Positions 43,501 to 57,400 of a DNA stretch of 64,000 nt are shown piece after piece. The position numbers and the translations under genes were made by a program. Location of the stretch: contig NC_065429.1 in assembly GCF_024362695.1 (NCBI RefSeq), positions 1,272,501 through 1,336,500 of the forward strand. Reading direction: 5' to 3'. The stretch is from Pectinophora gossypiella. Its lineage: Eukaryota; Arthropoda; Insecta; Lepidoptera; Gelechiidae. The notes under the pieces were generated by a model. That model ran no database searches. It was not told the origin of the DNA and saw only the letters and a program-made list of their open reading frames with translations. Within the stretch, counting starts at the first letter, position 1; the number at the start of each line of letters is the position of its first letter.

Positions 43501-45371
43501 TCGTTAGAACAGATAATAAATAGTGAGATAATACACTATAATATAAAGAAATCTCTCTTCGATATAGTAATGATGGCGATAACAAGGTTTACACTGCTAC
43601 TGCTATTTTATGCGTTACTGTATATCAATAATTGGAGCGTTATAGCTGTGAGTACCTCTCTCTTATTATATACAGGGTATCTTATTATATAAAATGCAAA
43701 AAAAAACATCACATAATTAATGGACGGCCCCCTATTACCTATGTTTTTGTAATTTATATTTTTCTTGTGTTATTATTATGTGTAACATTTATTATGTCTT
43801 TTTTGTTTCAGCTGTCAACGGGAGGAACGTGCGCCTTTTTGATAGCCAAAGTGTTTGTATTCGACGTAAGTACACGCACAACCACAATTTGCACAAAATA
43901 ATTAAAGCACACAATGGCCCCGATTCCTGCAGACACCGCCTAATTTTATTTTAAGTTATATCCGTCATTTTCATATCCGTCGAAAAGGAAAGGGACGGAT
44001 GATTCACAGCTCTTAATTTTAGGAAGAATGAGTAAAAGAATGTGTCGGGTTATTGACTGATGTAAAATTTTTAGACGGTTGGTTTAGATTTGTGCTTAAA
44101 ATTGACGTGTGTTCCATAAATTTTATGCTTGTCGATTACCCGTCCCTTTCCTTTTCGGCGGATAAGAAAATGACAGATATAACTTAAAATAAAATTAGAT
44201 GGTATTTACAGGAATTAGCACCAATAACGGGTTCTTACCGCGTTTAAATGGGGATATGAGACTCCCGACAGTTGTATAGGTTATTATTGTAAGATTTTTC
44301 GTGTGGGTCGAAGTTTCAACTCTTTTTTTTTTCCTCTGACAGTGGCCCAACGCGATGCAGCCAGTGTACCAAGTGTTCCTCATTCTGTCCTCGTTCACGC
44401 TGGCGTGGAGCGAGGCGTGGTTCCTCGACTTCAGAGTGTTACCACAAGAGTTACAAGCGAAGCAAATACTCGACCACATCGGTGAGTAGTTCTATCTCTC
44501 TCACACACTATTTCTCCCTCTCACATTAACTGAGTTACAAGCGAAGCAAATACTTGACCACATCGGTGAGTAGTTCTGTCTCTCTCATACACTATATTTC
44601 CCTCTCACATTAACTAAGTTACAAGCGAAGCAAATACTCGACCACATCGGTGAGTAGTTCTATCTCTCTCACACACTATTTCTCCCTATCACATTAAGCA
44701 AGTTACTAGAGACGCAAATACTCGACCACATCGGTGAGTAGTTCTGTCTCTCTCATACACTATATTTCCCTCTCACATTAACTGAGTTATGAGCGAAGCA
44801 AATACTCGACCACATCGGTGAGTAGTTCTGTCTCTCTCATACACTATATTTCCCTCTCACATTAACTAAGTTACAAGCGAAGCAAATACTCGACCACATC
44901 GGTGAGTAGTTCTGTCTCTCTCATACACTATATTTCCCTCTCACATTAACTGAGTTATGAGCGAAGCAAATACTCGACCACATCGGTGAGTAGTTCTGTC
45001 TCTCTCATACACTATATTTCCCTCTCACATTAACTAAGTTACAAGCGAAGCAAATACTCGACCACATCGGTGAGTAGTTATATCTCTCTCACACACTATT
45101 TCTCCCTCTCACATTAAGCAAGTTACAAGAGACGCAAATACTCGACCACATCGGTGAGTAGTTCTATCTCTCTCACACACTATTTCTCCCTATCACATTA
45201 AGCAAGTTACAAGAGACGCAAATACTCGACCACATCGGTGAGTAGTTCTGTCTCTCTCATACACTATATTTCCCTCTCACATTAACTGAGTTACGAGCGA
45301 AGCAAATACTCGACCACATCGGTGGTTAAACCCAAATTTATTTGTAACAAACACACCCTTACACATACAAA

Positions 45372-45459
<88 letters not shown>

Positions 45460-48400
45460 AGTGCGCGTTGTTAAAGTATTCTATTTATTATTGTATAAGT
45501 ATTCGTGTAATTGTTTCCTTGTTTTTTTTTGTACCGAATGAGAGCCTTCAGCTCTCCCCATTTGTCCGGCCAATTAGTTAATGCTGCATGCGGCAAATCT
45601 ACAATAAATCACGTCAAAAAAGTATATGTAATTGTTTTAAATTTGTTATTTTGAATATTTTGCTCCTCCAACAGTGCACCACGGCGCCTCCGAGCGCACA
45701 CCGCTGCTCGCCCCGCAGCGGCCTCCGGGCGTGCAGTCCACGTATGGGGAGTCCACAGTCAATTGGTTCTCGCCGGTAGAGACCCCAGAGCACAGTCCTC
45801 GCCGAAGAAAGGCCGAAGAAGAACTAATATTGACACAAGAACAGGTTAGTTTGGAACTATTTTTATTTTACTAGTGTTCCACACCCTCTTTCATCCCCTT
45901 AGTCGGTGATTTCCGGGGTAAAAATTATGTTATGGTCTTTCCCTAACTGAGACCATAGGGTATATAAAGAGCGTGATGAACGAGAAGAGCCAGAACAGTT
46001 TCTAAAGCGATGGGAGAAAGAAGAAGAAGTGAAAAAGTGAAAGTGAAGAACAGTGTTTTAAGCAGTGTAAAGTGCAGTGTTAGTGCAGTGCTAGTGTCGT
46101 GTTCGAGTGTCGCGAAATAAAGTGAAGTGACGGTGACGTAGAACAGTGTTTTAAGCAGTGTAAAGTGCAGTGTTAGTGCAGTGCTAGTGTCGTGTTCGAG
46201 TGTCGCAAAATAAAGAGAAGTGACGGTGACGTAGAACAGTGTTTAAGCAGTGTTTAGCGCAGTGTTAGTGCAGTGCTAGTGTCGTGTTCGAGTGTCGCAA
46301 AATAAAGTGAAGTGACGGTGACGTAGAACAGCGTTTTAAGCAGTGTAAAGTGCAGTGTTTAGCGCAGTGTTAGTGCAGTGCTAGTGTCGTGTTTCGTGCT
46401 GTGTTCTAGTGTCGCGAAATAAAGTGAAGTGACGCTGACGTAGAACAGTGTTTTAAGCAGTGTAAAGTGCAGTGTTAGTGCAGTGCTAGTGTCGTGTTCG
46501 AGTGTCGCAAAATAAAGTGAAGTGACGGTGACGTAGAACAGTGTTTAAGCAGTGTTTAGCGCAGTGCTAGTGCCGTGTTTCGTGCTGTGTTCGAGTGTCG
46601 CGAAATAAAGTGAAGTGACTGTGACGTAGAACAGTGTTTTAAGCAGTGTCAAGTGCAGTGTTTAGCGCAATGTTAGTACAGTGCTAGTGTCAAGTTTCGT
46701 GCTGTGCTCTAGTGTCGCGCGATAAAGGGAAGTGACGGTGACATATTATATAGGCATATCGATATTTGTATTATTTAGGGGCTTAGAAAATAATCGATTA
46801 TTAACCGATATTCAATCGATTATCGGGCAACATTAACCTAGGCTATGCGCACGTGCTCTAAAGTCTAAGCCAAATGACCTAATTCATTGACAAATCATCA
46901 AACGCCGGGAAACGAACCCGGTTATTGAGGTCAATTGCCCATCACTCGACAATTTGCGTTAATCAAGCATAAATTAGTATTACGATTAATCCAATATGGT
47001 TGGAAAAAAAATAGTTTTAAGAATGTAAGATTAATAAGAACGGGGATTGTGGGGATCTATAAGGTATGGAGCATACTCCACCTCGCTGCTCCACTGCAAA
47101 TTAGTGGAGCTCTTTTACTTTTTGCTTCTTTTACGGCTCAACCACGGGACCACATACCCCGAACACTTCATACAAAACACCTCATTTTACACAGACACTA
47201 CATATTGACGTTATCGTACACGCGCATCTGTGTGTGTGATATCTGACGCCATACGATTATAAATATTCCTTCTTGTTTGTGGCTTGCCTCGATTGTGTCT
47301 ACCATCAGAATGGATGTCCCAATTTCCCAAACCCTGGAGGGAGTATTTTCTTCCCGCCTCCATTTTACGTTTTTATATTTGCGCGGGAATGTAACTCACC
47401 AATCGCGTGCTACCTCCACAGATAATATCCCTACAGATGGCGCCACTGCTTATCATAGACTAAATATCGCAGAATAATAACTAAATACCATTGTATTGCA
47501 TAGATTAATAACTGATAACTTGACAAGTGTTACAAAATATGTTTGATTTGTTTAAAATCGTGACACGATTAAAGACTAAAATAAGACCGAGGGGGGTGAG
47601 GTAAGCCTAGCTCAGCCGCTGGTGGGGAGCGGAGAGTTGCCGTTTTTTTTCCTTATTCTATGACCGCGATTTCTTTTAATGGGGGACTTTCCGCGCTACG
47701 TTCCCCAAAAATAATATAGATGGCGCTGTTCAGATTTTACGTATTAATTACCTATTTTCTCATCACACGAGTACATAATTATACAGAAATACCTATCATT
47801 TAATGGCAGAAGCATACATAAAAATAATCGTTGCTTGATATTTGGATCACATTATATATAGAAAGAAAGAAAGAAAGAAACATTTATTACTTCCGGACAC
47901 CACAGACACAGACAGACAGGTACATTACATTTAACACAGGACAGAAACCACACGGAAATCAATAAGTACACAGACAAAAAAACCAAATTCATAAAAACAA
48001 TAATAATAAAACAAAGTATCTAAATGCAACGCACTGACGGCCCGATCATCTGCGGTGGAGTCCGGAATAAAAGGACCTCGCTCAGCTTAAGTCGCGGCGT
48101 GAGCCACGACGCTGGTATTCTGCGGGCCCTGCCGAGTGAGGCCACGGACATCGCGGTATATATGTACATAGATACATACTACTTAAACTTACTTACATAT
48201 AATTATTTAGTATTACAAAATTATAACAATTACAATAAATACACATTAATACGATTTACCATAAACATAAAAATATCATAAAATAATACGAACAAATAGA
48301 TATAGGTCCACATAAATAGGTATAGAATTATGTTGCTGCCTATATTTATTTTGATCAGAATAATAATGGGTGGAAGATGTGTTGTGCCTGGGTGTAATAA

Positions 48401-51400
48401 CAAAGGTACTCAATACTCAATTATTTATTGCATTCATAATGAACTCCACACCCACAGACAAACCGCGAAATTGGTTTTGTGGGGTTTTATTATTATTATT
48501 TGTATTTTTATGAAAAAATAACAGCCTCCGTGGTCTAGTTAGTTCGTTAGGCTCACTATCTGGAGGTCCGGGTTCGATTCCCCATGGGGACATTGTCGAA
48601 ATCACTTTGTGAGACTGTCCTTTGTTTGGTAAGGACTTTTCAGGCTTGAATCACCTAATTGTCTGAAAAAGTAAGATAATTCCGTGCTTCGGAGGCCACG
48701 TTAAGCCGTTGGTCCCGGCTATTAGCCGTAAAACACCTCCACCAACCCGCAGTGGAGCAGCGTGGTGGAGTATGCTCCATACCCCCTCCGGTTGATTGAG
48801 GGGAGGCCTGTGCCCAGCAGTGGGACGTATATAGGCTGTTTATGTTATGAAAAATAAACATTTTACTTACTTACTTACTGTAGACAAAACTGTACAGCGC
48901 CATCTATACAGTTTTTTTAGGGATCGTAGATCCTCATTAGTTTAAATCCGAGTATTGTTAACAAAAATCACATCTAAATGTGTTTTTTTTTAAATGGCGG
49001 TTTCGTTGTTTTTACTATAAGGCGAAATATGATAACCTAAGTTTCCAAGTCAATTCTGCCTTAAAGCGCTACAAATCAGTTTGATAAGCTTTTATATCAA
49101 AATTATATAAATTCATCGTCTAACGCAAACAGCTATCAAGCGGCTTTAAACTGAAAACCAGTTTGAAGTTTTAATAACATGGCGTCGAGGAGAGGGTTGC
49201 AAGCTTTAGATATTTCTGCAGATTTTGTCCTTTTCTTTATTAATTATTCCATTGTTTAGTCGTAAGCGTGGCCAATTATTGGTCAGGAAAAATTTAGTTT
49301 CGATCGCCATCGACTCGCAAAGAAGAAGAATTATTCCATTGCCAACGCGAAGTGGAGCAGCGTGGCGGAGTATGCTCCATACCCTCTGGTTGATATAACA
49401 TTATTTTTTTAAGTATCACCTGCAAGAATAATGACCCCTCCGTCGGGGACATACGTAATTGGATACGTACGTACACACGTATTTTACTAATAGATTTGGG
49501 CTCACGATCCGGAGACATATCACAAAAATTACTTTGTGGTCCCTAGTTTGGTTAGGACATTACAGGCTGATCACCTGATTGTCCGAAAGTAAGATGATCC
49601 GTGCTTCGGAAGGCCGTTGGTCCCGGTTACTTCTTACTGATGTAAGTAGGTAGTCGTTACATGAGCCATGTCAGGGGTCTTTGGCGGCTCAATAATAACC
49701 CTGACACCAAGGTTGATGAGGTGGGTACTCCACCTCACAACCCACACGATAGGAGAAGACTAATTTTGCGACGGAAAATTCCACTTGACATTAACTCAGA
49801 ATCATGGTCTGAATCGTCAGTATTCGTTACGATGTCATTAACACCCACACCTACTTGTATTGCTACCGTATGTACATGTACGGGGTGTAAGTGACATCGT
49901 AACGAATACTGAGAGGGATGATTCAGCTCATTATTCTGAGTTAATATCAAGTATTCGTTACGATGTCACTTACACCCTGTATATTTCTTTAGTCCATTTT
50001 TAAATCTTCGTCTTGGCAACACTGTAGAATGATAATTGTAGATTCTATTTATTTATCGCTCTGCGCTTTGTACTTTAGTCTTGGTCGGTGCGTCATATAA
50101 GATAGTAGTGTGTAACGTAATATACAGTGTACTAAATGCTCGTAGTAATATTAAATAAAAACATTATCAGTAATTAGGGTTGCCGTCTCTAAAATTTGGA
50201 AAACACGACAAGACGCGTGAAAACCCCGGATTTTAGAGTCCGAAAGCAGGACATGTCAACAAGATCTTTTAAACATATTCAATGTAATAAAAAAACAATT
50301 GAAAATGTCATAAATCACCTTTTTAATTCTTGAAATAAGAAAACAAAACCTTATTAAAATATTAAACAAAAACATATACTTGGTTGTGAATATACTTGGT
50401 TCGTCGGTTGATCGTGGTGTGCGAGCATAGTGCGTGTCGCGCGCGGCAATTTTTTTTTATTTATTTATTCTTTAAAACCCAGTATACAAATGAAACTTTC
50501 CCCGGACGCTCCCCGGATGCCCTCTAAACTAGGACAAATCCGGGGAAACCCGGACGGATGGTAACCCTATCAGTAATCAAATCAAATCATCACTAGAGCA
50601 CTAGTCCAATATTTGTATATAGGTTAAGTTACGCGTGTAAAAGTGTTTTTGTCTGTTGGGAAACCTAATAAATAAATAGTGAGCATCAGAATGACTGCCC
50701 AATGCGACAGATCAGTTTTAAAATATTACTAACATCCAATACCTATTAGCTACTATTTAATACCTTTGTATAGATATTTTCTACCTAATTAATAAATAAG
50801 AAAATTTATTTAAAAAATGTCCAGTCATTCTGATGTCTGAATGACCACCCACATTTAGAATCTCCACAAAAAGGCTCCGAAATGTAATTTCGCCTATACA
50901 CAAATTTAGTACCTATTCAGTACCTACCTAAACAAATATTTTTTTTAGATTTTTAAAACAACAAATAAAAAAATATGATCAAAAAAAGTTTTAACGAAAA
51001 TGTTAATTGTTTACAACTCAATTATGCACATAATACAAATTATAAAAAAGGAACATATTAATCGTTGCATTTTGTGTATAGGCGAAATTACATTTCGGAG
51101 CCTTTTTGTGGAGATTCTAAATGTGGGTGGTCATTCAGACATCAGAATGACTGGACATTTTTTAAATAAATTTTCTTATTTATTAATTAGGTAGAAAATA
51201 TCTATACAAAGGTATTAAATAGTAGCTAATAGGTATTGGATGTTAGTAATATTTTAAAACTGATCTGTCGCATTGGGCAGTCATTCTGATGCTCACAATA
51301 AATACAGTACAATTTGGGCGGCCTTATGGCTGGTGGTTTGGGTGGCCTTAGTAATGGTGTTAAGGAGTGACTTTCCATGTTACGTTCACCAAAAACAATA

Positions 51401-54400
51401 TAGATGGCGTTGAACAGCTTTAACGTGATAACTACCTATTTTCTCATGACTCGGGTGCATAATTATTCCAAAATACAATGTAATGGCAGAAGCATATATA
51501 AAAATAATTGTTGCTTGATATTTGGATCAGATATGGTATAGAAATGTTGCTATCTATAATGCTTCTCTTTATTTTGATCAGAATAATAATTGGTGGAAGA
51601 TGTAATTGTGCTACGTGTCAAAAAAAATAAAAATAAAATAAGTTTATTGCAGTATCTTTTGGTACATAGTTTATACTGGGTTTGTAGCCACCTTTTAAGC
51701 ATAGATATGCTTGTATTAGGTGACTCCGTTCTTCCATAACAATTTTCGTAAAAAAAAAAAAAATTAAATTTTAAATATTTATTTCAAAAATGTAGGTGTG
51801 TACATCGGTACCGTCCGCCAAACTGCACAGCAGTTTGTTGGCAGATAGGTCACTCCATTTTTCTTTTTTCCATATTTTATTTTAATAGTTATATTACTTT
51901 AACATTAGGTAGGTTCAGAAGTAGATGCTAAGTGTTAACGATTATGATTTCAAAATACTTTTTCGACTTATCCTTTTATGATGAATGAAACACTTCACAC
52001 GTGTGATATCTATCACGTTTATTGTACTTTTAACTCCGAAATACAATGATTTAAGTTTACGCGGTTATTATCATAATTAAAACACATAATAACGGGTTCT
52101 TACCGCGTTTAAAATAGGGATATACTTTTAAACGCGGTAAGGACCCGTTGTTATGTGTTTTAATTCCGAAATACAAACATAAACTCACGCCCGTAATCCG
52201 TAATCGGGTGGGCAGAGTCACAAGCTATCAGAAGACAAGTATACCGACTTGTAGTACTAATTTATATAGTACCACGCTTGTACCCCCGAAGGGGTAGGCA
52301 GAGATGTAAAGAACCATTCCTCTTCGATCATAATATGGGGCGAGTCTATTGCCATTAATCTTAGAAAATCCGTCACCGACCCCGCCGGCGTGGTCTGCCA
52401 TTTCCCCTCATACGGCGCTTATCATTATCGGCCCACTAAGTGCGAGCTAGGGAATAGGCAAACTCGATATCGCGGGATCTCGTCCAATTTTTCGGGATCA
52501 ATTTTTTTGCAGATATCTCTTTTTTCTTAAGTTGCATTTTTTTTCTAATCTTGTTATTAAGTTTTACACGTGTGGTGTGGTACACACACTAAATAACTGT
52601 ATTATATAATTTTGTACCTAATTACTTAATAATAATATTTAGTTAGATGTTGTAATATTATTATAATAAGGCACCTAGTGTCGCCTCTTTTATATTGCCG
52701 TGCCCTTGCAGGGTGTCACATGTACCTTCTAACTATGTTCCATCTTAATTTATGTTTGTGACATGCAATAAATGAATATGAATAGCATAATATGATGAGA
52801 TCCCATTCGAGATTGACGGGATTGGGCGAACCTAATAATTGAGTTATACTTTTTCTTTTTATTATGCTGATTTAGGTACAAAGAAAACTTAATAATTTAG
52901 TTAGTAATATTGAAAAATAAGGAATAAATTGATGAGAAAAGAATAATTAACTTCACTATCACAAACAAGTAGTTTTCATCGTTTTCAGCCATCTTAACTT
53001 TTCATTTTTTTATGAACTAGACGAGATCTCGAAAATTTTCGCGGGAATGATATTTCCAATTCTGCGGGATTTTAAATGTTCCAAATTAAAAAAAAACGAC
53101 TAAACCCTAAAAAAATAAAATAATATAAGCAAAATAAAAAAGTATGATTGAAAATCAATCATTTTTACATTTATTGATTTAATGGCCCCGATTCCAGCAG
53201 ACACCGCCTAATTTTATTTTAAGTTATATCCGTCATTTTCATATCCGTCGAAAAGGAAAGGGACGGATGATTCACAGCTCTTAATTTTAGGAAGAATGAG
53301 TAAATGAATGAATAACCCGGGCGAATCAAAAAGGTATGTCGCTGGTATGCAATCCGTTTGACGTGCTGTCTACTTACCTGTGTCGGGTTATTGACTGATG
53401 TAAAATTTTTAGACGGTTGCTATAGATTTGTCCTTAAAATTGACGTGTGTTCCATAAATTTTATGCTTGTCGATTACCCGTCCCTTTCCTTTTCGGCGGA
53501 TAAGAAAATGACTGATATAACTTAAAATAAAATTAGATGGTTTTTACAGGAATTAGCGCCGTTTTATTTATTTATTTATTCATTTATTACATTTGCAACA
53601 TAACAGAAATCCATACCGTTACAAACAGTTTTCTGACTAATGTACGAATAATATATGATTAATGTTATCTCTTATAATGTTAACATCGCGTTCGTAGTCA
53701 TCGATTTCGATAAGTTCATCCTATAGATTATATGTCATTAATCCACTAATTTATCAATTCTTCACACCTACCTTTTTTTTTGACGTGACTAATCGTAGAT
53801 TATCCGCATTAACTATTTGACCGGACAAATGGGGAGCGCTCATAGCTCGCACTAGAGAATGCAATCCGACATTTTATCACGTTTTTCTATGACATCACAG
53901 TGTGCTTTTTCATACAAATTCCGTAGTAATTTCGCGTTTTGACGTTTAGTAAAAAGTAACTGATTTGACTAGCTGGAAACTAGCATATTTGGAGGAAATT
54001 GCTTGTAAGTTTTGATAAAAATAAACATAACATAAACATCCTATATACGTCCGACTGCTGGGCACAAGCCTTCCAAAAGCAAGCCAAAAAACCCAATAAA
54101 AAAAGAAAAATATAAAAAAACAAATACAAAATGGCGTCGTCATCTGCTCTCCCGCCATCGGACGTCATCGATGTAGAAATGGAGCACCACATATCAGAAC
54201 TGGAGAGCATTAAGACTGAGGAGGAATTGGACAAGAAATTAAACGCGATGTCCAAGTTTGGTTTCTCCATTGCCAACTGGATGAAGGTACTCTTCAACAG
54301 AGATGTTGAGAAGAAGGAGTTCAAAGCTGAGTGGCTTACTGTAAGTTGGATATGCTGTATTTATTTTATTAGGGTCTACAAAGAGTGTACTTAATGTGCA

Positions 54401-57400
54401 TTACATTTAAGCAGACCCCGGACACTTCATACAAACAACCTCGTTTTACACAGACACTACACATTGACGTTATCGTACACGCGCATCTGTGTGAGTGATA
54501 TCTGACGCCATACGATTCAAGGGGGGGTGAGGTAAACCTAGCTCAGCCGCTGGTGGGGAGCGAAGAGTTGCCGTTGTATACGTAGTATTATTCCTTATTC
54601 TATGATTTAAGTTACATTCACCTTCAACAAGTTAATCATGATAATTACGTTGAATAAATGATTCTGATTTCTGGAGCTCCCTAACTAAACATCCCTGGTC
54701 TAAATTATGTTTTAAGTAAACCTATCCCTGATCTAAACTATGTTGGGGGATTGTAGGGTTGAAAGGTCACACAGGCAGTCGCTACTATAAAAAACCGGAC
54801 ATGTCAAATCTTCAGTTTAGATAAGCGGACCCTGTGAAAAACGGGACAATGCTAGTTACACTTTGATTCGTCATTATTTACATATCTTATCCGCATAAAA
54901 CTGCAGCTTCTCACAAACTGTTTTTTTTTTATTTGACTTATGTAGATTTGCCGCAGATGGCATTAACTACTTGGCCGGACAGATGGGGAGGGCTGAAGGC
55001 TCTCACCCGGTACAACGTTTAAGACAACACGCCTGAGGGTGCCCAGTTGGGCGCGAACCTCGGCTCAGAGCGTCGTCTGAGAGACTCACAACCTGTGTGG
55101 CAGGTGAAAAGAAGCAAGATTCAACTCATGAATCTTTTCTCTCTTCAGATAGACGAATACAAAGCCAAAGCTGACGAAGCCATGCACGACGCCTGGAGGG
55201 TATTGAACCTGCAGAACTGGCGGTTGGAGAAGAAAGGATCGGTCCGCGGCGACGTGGTGGAGTCCATACACACCGACCACCACGGGAAGGTGTACCGGTT
55301 CACTGTAAGTACATCAGTAGGCTCTGCACGTTAACCGCGCCGCGCGCGACGCGAATTATATCGAGGCCTTTGACCAATAGCCGTTTGACATCCATCTACG
55401 TAGATAGCATTCGTATCGTTTATTGGTCGAAGGCTCACGATCTGGAGGTCCGGGTTCGATTCCCGATGGGGACATTGTCGAAATCACTTTGTGAGACTTT
55501 CCTTTGTTTGGTAAGGACTTTTCAGGCTTGAATCACCTAATTGTCCAATAAAGGAAGATGATTCCGTGCTTCGGAGGGCACGTTAAGCCGTTGGTCCCGG
55601 GTATTAGCCGTAAAAACATCTCCACCAACCCGCATTGGAGCAGCGTGGTGGAGTATGCTCCATACCCCCTCCGGTTGATTGAGGGGAGGCCTGTGCTCAG
55701 CAATGGGACGTATTAGGCAGTTTATATATTATATTTGTTGCAGGGTTTAGTGGACTGTCCACCTCAGTTCCTGTTCGAAGAGTTCAAGAATAACCTCACA
55801 CGACTTCCTGAGTGGAACCCCACCATCCTCAAGAGTGAAATTATCAAGGTACATAATGCTCCGTGCTTCGGAAGGCACGTTAAGCCGTTGGTCCCGGTTA
55901 CTGCTTACTGATGTAAGTATGTAGTCGTTACATGAGCCATGTCAGGGGCCTTTGGCGGCTCAGTAATAACCCTGAAATCAGGGTTGATGAGGTTGTTAAA
56001 TGTTTTAAGGGGCAATGTATACGTTTTTACAATAAGATTCCCATTGACATTCAGAATTTGCCTTTCAACTGTTTTAAGACAGTAGTTAAACATAAACTTT
56101 GCAAAAAAGGTTATTATAAGGTTAGTGATTATTTAAAAGATATGAATGCATGGGATTAACTGTCTGAGAACTGATATTAGGCAGCTAAATTACTCAATTG
56201 TATACCAATATTTTATGTTTTATGTTTATTTTTTTAAAGAACGTCTAGGGCCCTGTGCCGAGGTTTTTCTTGCAGCTTCTTTTCCACGGCTATACAGGTT
56301 GTGAGAAGCTGCAGTAGTTTTAGGCGGATGAGACGTTCGTTATGTAAAAATTGACGATTCAAAGTGTAACTATGTTACCTACTGAATAAAGATATATTTG
56401 AATTTGAATTCTACCTACTGGGTTACCACGGCTTAAACCTAACATTTATTGGCCTCTTTAATTCCCGAGGGCATTTTCTATACAGAGTGTTAGTGACATC
56501 GTAACGAATACTCAGGGGGATGATTCAGACCATGATTCTGAGTTGATATCAAGTGGAATTTTTCGTCGTAAAATTCATGTTTTTTTTTAGTTTTTTTTAA
56601 ATTATTTTCAGTTCCATACTTTTGCGACGGAAAATTCCACATGATATCAACTCAGAATCTTGGCCTCAATCGCCCCTCAAAGTTTTCGTTACGATGTCAC
56701 TAACAACCTGTATAATCCTCCTAAAAAAAAAAAAGTGTAACCAAAATATTTGTTTGTATACTCTTCATTGCTTTAAAATACAAAGAAAATTTACATATAT
56801 TTTTTTTTATTTATTTGATAAGATAAGATAAGATTCTTTATTTGCCATAAATGCAGTGTGACAGATGTTACAAAAAAATATACTTTACCGTGCATTTAGA
56901 TTACATAACATAAACTGCCTATATACGTCCCACTGCTGGGCACAGGCCTCCCCCAATCAACCGGAGGGGGTATGGAGCATACTCCACCACGCTGCTCCAC
57001 TGCGGGTTGCTGGAGGTGTTTTTTTTACGGCTAATAGCCGGGACCAACGGCTTAACGTGCCCTCCGAAGCACGGAATCATCTTTTTCGGATTACATAAAT
57101 CATGCAAAATTTATAAAATTTAAAATATAAAAGTGTCAATACAAAGGTCCTATGAAATTAGTTGTTCTACAGATTTAAATAAATGTCATTAAATTAATTC
57201 ACATAAACCAAATTCAAATTAATAAAAGTCAATAAAAATTATAGAAATCTAATAAAATAAAAATAGAAGTATAACAAAATTATGTTTCATTCAACAACGT
57301 TAAGTTAAAGTTCAAATAAAACAAAGTGCAAACACAATGCGGGTAGAAATCTCTCAATTATATTTCTTACTTAGATAAATTGTAACAGGTTAAGAAATAA

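Noticed and set aside
44450..45325. CRISPR-like array
   Set aside because: Regular spacing but no unique spacers: the whole 84-bp unit repeats. It derives from a eukaryotic exon end.
51000..51194. 64-aa ORF
   Set aside because: Mostly the inverted arm of the foldback element at 50679.
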